NCBI GenBank assembly: GCA_037954235.1
Contig: JBBMOA010000007.1
Span: 31,256,832 to 31,320,831, forward strand
DNA: 64,000 nucleotides
Origin: Aulostomus chinensis
Taxonomy: Eukaryota > Chordata > Actinopteri > Syngnathiformes > Aulostomidae
Direction: 5' to 3'
Positions 1 through 11,700 of this stretch are shown here, one piece after another. The notes under the pieces are model-generated. The model searched no databases. It was not told where the DNA came from and was given only the letters and a program-made list of their open reading frames with translations. The translations under genes and the position numbers were made by a program. Numbering within the stretch: the first letter of the stretch is position 1; each line of letters opens with the position of its first letter.

Positions 1-415
1 TAAAACAGCAAATTTTCCAACTAAGAGGGTCTTGGAACCCATCAGACTGCCAGTTGACTTCAAGAGAAAACACAAAAGAGAAGCAGACTGCCAACTTGAC
101 GTACTTGACTTCAAAGCAGGACAAACAGAGGAAGAAAGATGGCAAACAGGAAAAAGTGTGTTCTGGTCAGTTATTGAATGAGTTCTTATGGGAAACTGAG
201 ATCAGGGTCTGTAGCTGAGTTAGTGATGGGTCATTGGGGAGGAGCCAGCTGATAAATGATCTCTGTTCATATCATCTGGGTGTGGTCCCCTTTAGTTGAT
301 AGTTTATTTTTCAACATTGACAGGGTTCTCCTCTCAGCTGTTTGGTGAACTCTGCCCACATGACAGGATGACATCACCACCACAACACATTCCATTCCAC
401 TTCCTGTGTCCTCAG
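1..415 (+). other. lamb4 intron (5' end outside window)
   Basis: No coding sequence or repeat recognised before the CTCAG acceptor at 411-415. Confidence 0.6.
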
Positions 416-602
416 GTGTTCTCCGGAGGATGGCCAGTGTCATTGTTTACCCAACATGGTAGGACGGCGCTGTGATGCCCCTGCCCCTGGCTATTTCCTG
501 CCTTCTCTGGACTACTTCCTGTACGAGGCAGAGCTCGCTGAGCCCCTGGATGGAGGGAGCCCTTCTTTCACTCCACCTACTCCATCATCTTCTTCTGCTC
601 TA
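416..602 (+). CDS. lamb4: lamb4 exon: last LEa repeat and start of L4 domain
   Basis: After a CTCAG acceptor the frame reads a half LE repeat (CSPEDGQCHC, then GRRCD) followed by GYFLPSLDYFLYEAE, the conserved start of the laminin beta IV domain. The matching lamb1 exon is 39182-39317. The 3' end is placed at 602 because a GTGTGT donor there keeps phase 0 for the next exon. That donor is weak and lies at the edge of a GT-rich repeat, so the end could be elsewhere. Confidence 0.8.
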
Positions 603-1538
603 GTGTGTATTAGAGGCCAGCGCAAAATGGCTTTTTTTTACCACTCCACATGTGTGTTGCACTCCCATGTCTTTGATGTGTGTTAAACATGGTATGGATA
701 TGTGTTTGAGGTGTGTTTGCACATATATTTGATTTGTGTTTGACATGTTTATGATTGATGTGAATTTCAGATGTTTTATGTGTCTTTCACATGTTCTAAG
801 CTGCTTACATGTGTGTTTGAATTATATTGGACATGCATTTGTAATGTTCTTTATGTGTGTTGGACCAGTGTTTGGTGAGTATGAGCTGTTTGAAGTATGT
901 TTGACGTGTTTGATCATGCTTTTTAACAAATTTTTGATGCATGGTGGATATGTGTTTCAAGCATGTTTGATGTATGTTTAAAGTACGCTGGACATGTGTT
1001 GATGTGTGTTGGAAGTGTGTTGAGCATGTGTTGGACGCGTGTTTGCCGTATGTTTTGACTTGTCTTTGCAGAGTGTTTAATGTGTTGGATGTATTTTTTA
1101 AGTGTTTTATGTATTTCTGAAGAATGTTGGCCATGTTTTTGGTGTGTGCTTAACATGTGTTTTTGATCATTAGATGTTTGATGACCTGTGTTTGTAATAG
1201 TAAGCATTTGATGTTAGTTTTTGTGGTGTCTTTTAAGGAGTGTTTGACTTGTGTTTGATGTTTGTTTTTTTGTGTGTTTTGTGTCTTTGCAGTGTGGTGT
1301 TCAACATGTGTTTGAAGGGTGTATTGAGTGTTTGAAATATGTTGGACATGTGTTTGATGAATGTTTCCCATATATTTCATTTGTGTTTATTTGACGTTTT
1401 GGATGAGTGTTTGATTTGTTAATATCTATTTGAGTGAAGTATGCTGGACATGTGTTTTGCGTGTGTTTAGTATGTGACGACCTGTGTTTGATATGTGTTG
1501 GATGTGTGTTTGCCGTACGATATATGTGTGTATATATA

Positions 1539-1585
<47 letters not shown>

Positions 1586-1774
1586 ATATATATATGTGTG
1601 TGTGTGTGTATATATATATACATATATATGTGTGTGTGTATATATATGTGTATATATATATGTATGTGTGTGTATGTATATATGTGTATATATATGTATG
1701 TGTGTATGTATATATGTGTATATATATGTATGTATATATGTGTATATATATGTGTGTGTATATGAGTGCATATA

Positions 1775-1821
<47 letters not shown>

Positions 1822-2719
1822 TGATGTATGTTTATATATGTATGTGTATGAAGACATTTTTGGATTCTTGTTTAAGGTGTTTTATATGTGTTTGATGTGT
1901 GGTTGATATTTGTTGGACATGTTTTTTGTATGCTTGATGTGAGGTTGTCTTGTCTGTCTGATGTGTGTTTGAACTATGTTTGATGTGTGCTGGATGTGTT
2001 CGACAGGAGGTTGTAGTGTGAAGTGTGTTTGATGTGTCTTTAACTTGATTTTGACATATGTTTGACATGTTTAATGTCATCTTTGGACCATTGTTTGACG
2101 TGTGTCTGATGTTTATTAGAAGCATGTTTGACGTATAATGGACGTGTCAATGGACTGTTTGAGATTTTTTTGATGTGTATTGGATGTGTTTTTGATGCTG
2201 GCATGGATTGGAGGTAGAGAGGCCATTTCTAATTAGTTTTAATGTGTCTTTCTTTTGTCAGCTGAACCCAGCACTACTGCCACAGTGTGAGCAATTTTTC
2301 AGACAACAGGGCTATGACTTCAAGATCTCTAATGGACGACTGGTCCTGGTACGTGGGGCTCACCAGGACACCCGCCACCGGAGGAGGAGACAGCGACAGG
2401 TAGCACAGGGAGGACATTTGATGTCCCTGTTCGACGCTGCTAATCAGGAGCCAATCTGATCATTGTCTCGTTCCCCCTGCTGCAGAGCAGCATCCCTCTG
2501 TACCCTGGTCACGCCCTGCAGATCCTCCCCCGGCAGACGACAGCTGATCAACCGATCACATGGACTGGCCTGGGATTGGTCAGAGTGTTGGAGGGGGCAG
2601 GATTACGGTTCACAATTGACAATCTTCCTTCTTCGATGGATTACCGGCTGATAATCAACTATGAGCCAGAAGTGAGGAAAATTATCATTACTTTTTTTAA
2701 TATGGAGCCTATACCTGCA

Positions 2720-2791
<72 letters not shown>

Positions 2792-5700
2792 TATATATTT
2801 ATATATATATTTATATATATGTGTGTGTGTATATATGTGTGTATATATATACATGTATGTATATATATACGTATATATGGCATATATATGTATATATGTA
2901 TATATACATATATACATATATGTATATATGTATATATGTGTATGTATATGTATATATATACACACGTATATATGTGTATATATGTATATATATGTATATA
3001 TACACGTATATATATGTATATGTGTGTGTGTAGTGTGTAGTGTAGTGTGTGTGTAGTGTGGATATATGTTTGTGTGCATATGTATGCATATGTATACATA
3101 TGTATATGTGTACATATGTATGCATATGTATATATAAGTATATATGTACATAAAGGTATGTATTTTATGTATATATACCTATTTATATATGTATTTATGT
3201 CTATATTAATATATGTGTGTATATATACAGTGTACACATATACATATATGTGTTTGTATATGTATGTATATAGTTGTGTGTATATATATATCATGTGGTA
3301 TATCATATACATGATTAAATTTACAGCTAATTTATTAAGTTATCATTTATAAATTTGAAATCAATTTTAAAAAACATGCTTTCCTCATATATGTGTATAT
3401 GTATGTATACATACATTTATATGAGTGTGTGAGTATATATATATACATATATATACTCACACACTCATATAATGTATGTATACATACATTTATATGAGTG
3501 TGTGAGTATATATATGTATATATATATATATATGTATACTCACACACTCACATAAATGTATGTATACATACATTATATGAGTGTGTGAGTATATATATAT
3601 ATGTATATATATATACACACACATATATATATATAATCAATAGTATTAATAAAACACACTGTGGCGGAGTCAAAGATTTCTTGATAGATTATATAGAGCT
3701 GTTTTTTGTTGATCATATTTCTCTATGGCATCGCTCTGACATATATGGATCTTCCTTTGCAGTCAACTTCTGATTGGCTTGCCTCTGTCACAATCATCAT
3801 TCTGGTGCCGGGTGACAGTGTCTGCAGCGGCGACCTGACAGGAAGTAAAACTTTGATTCTTCGTGGAGATTCCAGGTGAGATGACACACAGACTTCAAAT
3901 GACAGTTCAGTTGTGATGCAGTAGCTGAAAACAGCTGACCATCTCACTCTTAGTTGCTAGGAGTACTCATGGGGGCTCAAATTCACACAATGGCAGACTG
4001 GTGTAAAATTATCGACTGATGAATGATGAAGACTCTGTCTCTGAAATGTGATTGGTTCATGAGAGGAGTTTTTAACTTGTTTTTTTAGCTCCTGGGCAGC
4101 TCTGGGCCACATTAGCTCTGTTCAGTATGTTACTATGGTGATATATTCAGCTAAAAAAAAATTCCACCACCTTCATAGCAGAGAAAATTCGAAACTGAGC
4201 CTAAAGATCAACTAACTAACCCTCTAATCCTGCTTCCTAGGCCCACAACTCCACATGAACAGTCAGGAACACAACATACACATGAGGAACAAGGATTAAA
4301 TGAGGGAAAAAAAGAATAAAAATCATCATCAATGTTTGTCTTTGGTCTTTTCCATCTTGTGTTAATATTATTAATATTAGCCATATAAGCTTGATATTTG
4401 TGTTCAGGTTTGTTTTATTTTTTGTTTTTGTTTTTTTATACAGGCGTGGCATTGTGGAATCTTCCATGTGTCTAAATGCAGGAGCACAGTACTTTGTGGA
4501 CATAAACTTTGATAAACCTGCTGCATCTGATGGCTCCTCTCACATCCTGGTTGACTCGGTGAGGACTCAATGGTAACCTCAACACTAGACTCAACCCAAG
4601 ACTCAATGCTAACCTCAACCCAAGACTCAATGCTAACCTCAACACTAGACTCAACCCAAGACTCAGTGCTAACCTCAACCCAAGACTCAGTGCTAACCTC
4701 AACACTCGACTCAATGATAACCTCAACACTAGACTCAACCCAAGACTCAATGCAAACCTCAACACTAGACTCAACCCAAGACTCAATGCTAACCTCAACC
4801 CAAGACTCAATGCTAACCTCAACCCAAGACTCAATGCTAACCTCAACACTAGACTCAACCCAAAACTCAATGCTAACCTCAAACCAAAACTCAATGCTAA
4901 CCTCAACCCAAGACTCAGTGCTAACCTCTACCCAAGACACAATGCTAACCTCAACATTAGACTCAACCCAAGATTAATGCAAACCTCAACACTAGACTCA
5001 ACCCAAGACTCAGTGCTAACCTCAACCCAAGACTCAGTGCTAACCTCAACACTAGCCTCAACCCAAGACTCAATGCTAACCTCAACCCAAGACTCAATGC
5101 TAACCTCAACACTAGACTCAACCCAAGACTCAAAGCTAACCTGAACCCAAGACTCAACGCTAACCTCAACACTAGACTCAATGCTAACTTCAACACTCGA
5201 CTCAACCCAAGACTCAATGCTAACCTCATCCCAAAACTCAATGCTAACCTCAACCCAAGACTCAATGCTAACTTCAACACTAGTCTCAACCCAAGACTCA
5301 ATGCAAACCTCAACACTAGACTCAACCCAAGACTCAATGCTAACCTCAACCCAAGACTCAATGCTAACCTCAACACTAGACTCAACCCAAGACTCAATGC
5401 TAACCTCAAAACTAGACTCAACCCAAGACTCAGTGCTAACCTCAACCCAAGACTCAGTGCTAACCTCAACACTAGACTCAATGCTAACCTCAACACTAGA
5501 TTCAACCCAAGACTCAATGCTAAACTCAACCCAAGACTCAATGCTAACCTCAACACTAGACTCAACCCAAGACTCAATGCTAACCTCAACCCAAAACTCA
5601 ATGCTAACCTCAACCCAAGACTCAATGCTAACCTCAACACTAGACTCAACCCAAGACTCAATGCTAAACTCAAACCAAGACTCAATGCTAATCTCAACAC

Positions 5701-8700
5701 TAGACTTAATGCTAACCTCAACACTAGCCTCAACCCAAGACTCAATGCTTACCTCAACCCAAGACTCAATCAAACCTCAACACTAGACTCAACCCAACAC
5801 TCAATGCTAACCTCAACCCAAGACTCAATGCTAACCTCAACACTAGACTCAACCCAGGACTCAATGCTAACCTGAACACTAGACTCAACCCAAGACTCAG
5901 TGCTAACCTGAACACTAGACTCAATGCTAACCTGAACACTAGACTCAACCCAAGACTCAATGCTAACCTCAACACTAACCTCAACCCAAGACTCAATGCT
6001 AACCTCATCCCAAAATTCAATGCTAACCTCAACCCAAGACTCAATGCTAAATTCAACACTAGTCTCAACCCAAGACTCAATGCAAACCTCAACACTAGAC
6101 TCAACCCAAGACTCAATGCTAACCTCAACCCAAGACTCAGTGCTAACCTCAACCCAAGACTCAGTGCTAACCTCAACACTAGACTCAATGCTAACCTCAA
6201 CACTAGACTCAACCAAGACTCAATGCTAACCTCAACCCAAGACTCAATGCTAACCTCAACCCTAGACTCAACCCAAGACTCAACCCAAGACTCAATGCTA
6301 ACCTCAACACTAGACTCAACCCAAGACTCAATGCTAACCTCAACACTAGACTCAACCCAAGACTCAATGCTAACCTCAACACTAGACTCAACTCAAGACT
6401 CAATGCTAACCTCAACACTAGACTCAACCCAAGACTCAATGCTAACCTCAACACTAACCTCAACCCAAGACTCAATGCTAACCTCATCCCAAAACTCAAT
6501 GCTAACCTCAACCCAAGACTCAATGCTAACTTAAACACTAGTCTCAACCCAAGACTCAATGGAAACCTCAACACTAGACTCAACCCAACACTCAATGCTA
6601 ACCTCAACCCAAGACTCAATGCTAACCTCAACACTAGACTCAACCCAAGACTCAATGCTAACCTCAACACTAGACTCAACCCAAGACTCAGTGCTAACCT
6701 CAACCCAAGACTCAATGCTAACCTCAACACTAGACTCAACCCAAGACTCAATGCTAACCTCAACCCAAGACTCAATGCTAACCTCAACACTAGACTCAAC
6801 CCAGGACTCAATGCTAACCTGAACACTAGACTCAACCCAAGACTCAGTGCTAACCTGAACACTAGACTCAATGCTAACCTGAACACTAGACTCAACCCAA
6901 GACTCAATGCTAACCTCAACACTAACCTCAACCCAAGACTCAATGCTAACCTCAACCCAAGACTCAATGCTAAATTCAACACTAGTCTCAACCCAAGACT
7001 CAATGCAAACCTCAACACTAGACTCAACCCAAGACTCAATGCTAACCTCAACCCAAGACTCAGTGCTAACCTCAACCCAAGACTCAGTGCTAACCTCAAC
7101 ACTAGACTCAATGCTAACCTCAACACTAGACTCAACCAAGACTCAATGCTAACCTCAACCCAAGACTCAATGCTAACCTCAACCCTAGACTCAACCCAAG
7201 ACTCAACCCAAGACTCAATGCTAACCTGAACACTAGACTCAACCCAAGACTCAATGCTAACCTCAACACTAGACTCAACCCAAGACTCAATGCTAACCTC
7301 AACACTAGACTCAACTCAAGACTCAATGCTAACCTTAACACTAGACTCAACCCAAGACTCAATGCTAACCTCAACACTAAACTCAACCCAAGACTCAATG
7401 CTAACCTCATCCCAAAACTCAATGCTAACCTCAACCCAAGACTCAATGCTAACTTAAACACTAGTCTCAACCCAAGACTCAATGGAAACCTCAACACTAG
7501 ACTCAACCCAACACTCAATGCTAACCTCAACCCAAGACTCAATGCTAACCTCAACACTAGACTCAACCCAAGACTCAATGCTAACCTCAACACTAGACTC
7601 AACCCAAGACTCAGTGCTAACCTCAACCCAAGACTCAATGCTAACCTCAACACTAGACTCAACCCAAGACTCAATGCTAACCTCAACCCAAGACTCAGTG
7701 CTAACCTCAGCACTAGACTCAATGCTAACCTCAACACTAGACTCAACCCAAGACTCAATGCTAACCTCAACCCAAGACTCAATGCTAACCTCAACACTAG
7801 ACTCAACCCAAGACTCAATGCTAAACTCAAACCAAGACTCAATGCTAATCTCAACACTAGACTTAATGCTAACCTCAACACTAGCCTCAACCCAAGACTC
7901 AATGCTTACCTCAACCCAAGACTCAATCAAACCTCAACACTAGACTCAACCCAACACTCAATGCTAACCTCAACCCAAGACTCAATGCTAACCTCAACAC
8001 TAGACTCAACCCAGGACTCAATGCTAACCTGAACACTAGACTCAACCCAAGACTCAGTGCTAACCTGAACACTAGACTCAATGCTAACCTGAACACTAGA
8101 CTCAACCCAAGACTCAATGCTAACCTCAACACTAACCTCAACCCAAGACTCAATGCTAACCTCATCCCAAAATTCAATGCTAACCTCAACCCAAGACTCA
8201 ATGCTAAATTCAACACTAGTCTCAACCCAAGACTCAATGCAAACCTCAACACTAGACTCAACCCAAGACTCAATGCTAACCTCAACCCAAGACTCAGTGC
8301 TAACCTCAACCCAAGACTCAGTGCTAACCTCAACACTAGACTCAATGCTAACCTCAACACTAGACTCAACCAAGACTCAATGCTAACCTCAACCCAAGAC
8401 TCAATGCTAACCTCAACCCTAGACTCAACCCAAGACTCAACCCAAGACTCAATGCTAACCTCAACACTAGACTCAACCCAAGACTCAATGCTAACCTCAA
8501 CACTAGACTCAACCCAAGACTCAATGCTAACCTCAACACTAGACTCAACTCAAGACTCAATGCTAACCTCAACACTAGACTCAACCCAAGACTCAATGCT
8601 AACCTCAACACTAACCTCAACCCAAGACTCAATGCTAACCTCATCCCAAAACTCAATGCTAACCTCAACCCAAGACTCAATGCTAACTTAAACACTAGTC

Positions 8701-11700
8701 TCAACCCAAGACTCAATGGAAACCTCAACACTAGACTCAACCCAACACTCAATGCTAACCTCAACCCAAGACTCAATGCTAACCTCAACACTAGACTCAA
8801 CCCAAGACTCAATGCTAACCTCAACACTAGACTCAACCCAAGACTCAGTGCTAACCTCAACCCAAGACTCAATGCTAACCTCAACACTAGACTCAACCCA
8901 AGACTCAATGCTAACCTCAACCCAAGACTCAATGCTAACCTCAACACTAGACTCAACCCAGGACTCAATGCTAACCTGAACACTAGACTCAACCCAAGAC
9001 TCAGTGCTAACCTGAACACTAGACTCAATGCTAACCTGAACACTAGACTCAACCCAAGACTCAATGCTAACCTCAACACTAACCTCAACCCAAGACTCAA
9101 TGCTAACCTCAACCCAAGACTCAATGCTAAATTCAACACTAGTCTCAACCCAAGACTCAATGCAAACCTCAACACTAGACTCAACCCAAGACTCAATGCT
9201 AACCTCAACCCAAGACTCAGTGCTAACCTCAACCCAAGACTCAGTGCTAACCTCAACACTAGACTCAATGCTAACCTCAACACTAGACTCAACCAAGACT
9301 CAATGCTAACCTCAACCCAAGACTCAATGCTAACCTCAACCCTAGACTCAACCCAAGACTCAACCCAAGACTCAATGCTAACCTGAACACTAGACTCAAC
9401 CCAAGACTCAATGCTAACCTCAACACTAGACTCAACCCAAGACTCAATGCTAACCTCAACACTAGACTCAACTCAAGACTCAATGCTAACCTTAACACTA
9501 GACTCAACCCAAGACTCAATGCTAACCTCAACACTAAACTCAACCCAAGACTCAATGCTAACCTCATCCCAAAACTCAATGCTAACCTCAACCCAAGACT
9601 CAATGCTAACTTAAACACTAGTCTCAACCCAAGACTCAATGGAAACCTCAACACTAGACTCAACCCAACACTCAATGCTAACCTCAACCCAAGACTCAAT
9701 GCTAACCTCAACACTAGACTCAACCCAAGACTCAATGCTAACCTCAACACTAGACTCAACCCAAGACTCAGTGCTAACCTCAACCCAAGACTCAATGCTA
9801 ACCTCAACACTAGACTCAACCCAAGACTCAATGCTAACCTCAACCCAAGACTCAGTGCTAACCTCAGCACTAGACTCAATGCTAACCTCAACACTAGACT
9901 CAACCCAAGACTCAATGCTAACCTCAACCCAAGACTCAATGCTAACCTCAACCCTAGACTCAACCCAAGACTCAATGCTAACCTCAACCCAAAACTCAAT
10001 GCTAACCTCAACCCAAGACTCAATGCTAACCTCAACACTAGACTCAACCCAAGACTCAATGCTAACCTCAACCCAAGACTCAACCCAAGACTCAATGCTA
10101 ACCTCAGCACTAGACTCAATGCTAACCTCAACACTAGACTCAACCCAAGACTCAATGCTCACCTCAACCCAAAACTCAATGCTTACCTCAACCCAAGACT
10201 CAATGCAAACCTCAACACTAGACTCAACCCAAGACTCAATGCTAACCTCAACCCAAGACTCAATGCTAACCTCAACACTAGACTCAACCCAAGACTCAAT
10301 GCTAACCTCAACACTAGACTCAACCCAAGACTCAGTGCTAACCTGAACACTGGACTCAATGCTAACCTGAACACTAGACTCAACCCAAGACTCAATGCTA
10401 ACCTCAACCCAAGACTCAATGCTAACCTCAACCCTAGACTCAACCCAAGACTCAGTGCTAACCTCAACCCAAGACTCAATGCTAACCTCAACCCAAGACT
10501 CAATGCTAACCTCAACACTAGACTCAACCCAAGACTCAATGCTAACCTCAAACCAAGACTCAGTGCTAACCTCAACACTAGACTTAATGCTAACCTCAAC
10601 ACTAGACTCAACCCAAGACTCAATGCTAACCTCAACCCAAGACTCAATGCTAACCTCAACACTAGACTCAACCCAAGACTCAATGCTAACCTCAACACCA
10701 GACTCAACACAAGACTCAGTGCTAACCTCAACCCAAGACTCAACGCTAACCTCAACACTAGACTCAACCCAAGACTCAATGCTAACCTCAACCCAAGACT
10801 CAACCCAAGACTCAATGCTATTCTCAACACTAGACTCAACCCAAGACTCAATGCTAACCTCAACACTAGACTCAACCCAAGACTCAATGCTAACCTCAAC
10901 ACTAGACTCAACCCAAGACTCAATGCTAACTTCAACACTAGACTCAACCCAAGACTCAATGCTAACCTCAACACTAACCTCAACCCAAGACTCAATGCTA
11001 AACTCAACCCAGGACTCAATTCTAACCTCAACACTAGACTCAATGCTAACCTTAACAGTAGACTCAGTGCTAACCTCAGCCCAAGACTCAATGCTAGACT
11101 CAATGCTAGACTCAACACGATAGTCAACCCACTTATCAACGCTAGACTCAATGCTAGACTCAAATTTAGACTCAACCAGAGACTGTCTGGTAGATACGAT
11201 GCTCGAATCAACCCAAGACTGTATGCTGGAGTCAATGCTAGACTCAACCCCACATTGACACTCAACTTAACCTGAGACTCAACACTAGACTCAGTGCTAG
11301 ACTCAACATTAGGATCACATGAATGCATCTTACAAGATGTGACTTGAATCAAGCCGAATTCTCCAGCAGGACAAAGGGAGGCAAAGACAGGCAGCCTCAC
11401 TGACAATTCAACAGTCTAATCCCTCTAACAGTAATCGGCCAGTCACACTTTAGCAAAGACAACAAGTCATAAGCCTATAGCAGAGTGTCAGTGTTGGATT
11501 CCTCCATCTGTGAATTGTGGTCAGATGGATTCTGCAATGAATCTTATGGTCCATTAAATCTTTCAGATGGCTTTGATTCCTAGCATCAAATCCATCCACA
11601 ACTTCTGCTCCCACGGTGACCTGGAGTCATTGCGCCACTTTCGTTGCATTGGATTGGCTGATGAACCTGGCTCACACAAGTCACTGGTGGAAGTATGTGA

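Noticed and set aside
1301..1895. Cys-Val-Tyr or Tyr-Ile-His-Thr reading frames
   Set aside because: Products of alternating TA/TG microsatellites; the same happens at 2603-3352 and 28000-28424.
4570..11123. + strand Ser/Thr/Asp-rich frames (MLTSTQDS repeats) resembling mucin-like proteins
   Set aside because: They read through the same intronic array, start at arbitrary ATG triplets in the unit, and lie between two well-defined lamb4 exons.
4564..11313. CRISPR-like repeat/spacer array
   Set aside because: Units are contiguous 12-mers with no unique spacers, inside an animal intron.
10183..11406. 407-codon open frame on the - strand (and 308-codon relatives at 6209-7135 and 8366-9292) rich in Leu-Ser-Leu-Gly
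   Set aside because: It lies wholly in the 12-bp minisatellite. Because the unit is a multiple of three and lacks stops in several frames, long open frames arise on both strands without being genes.
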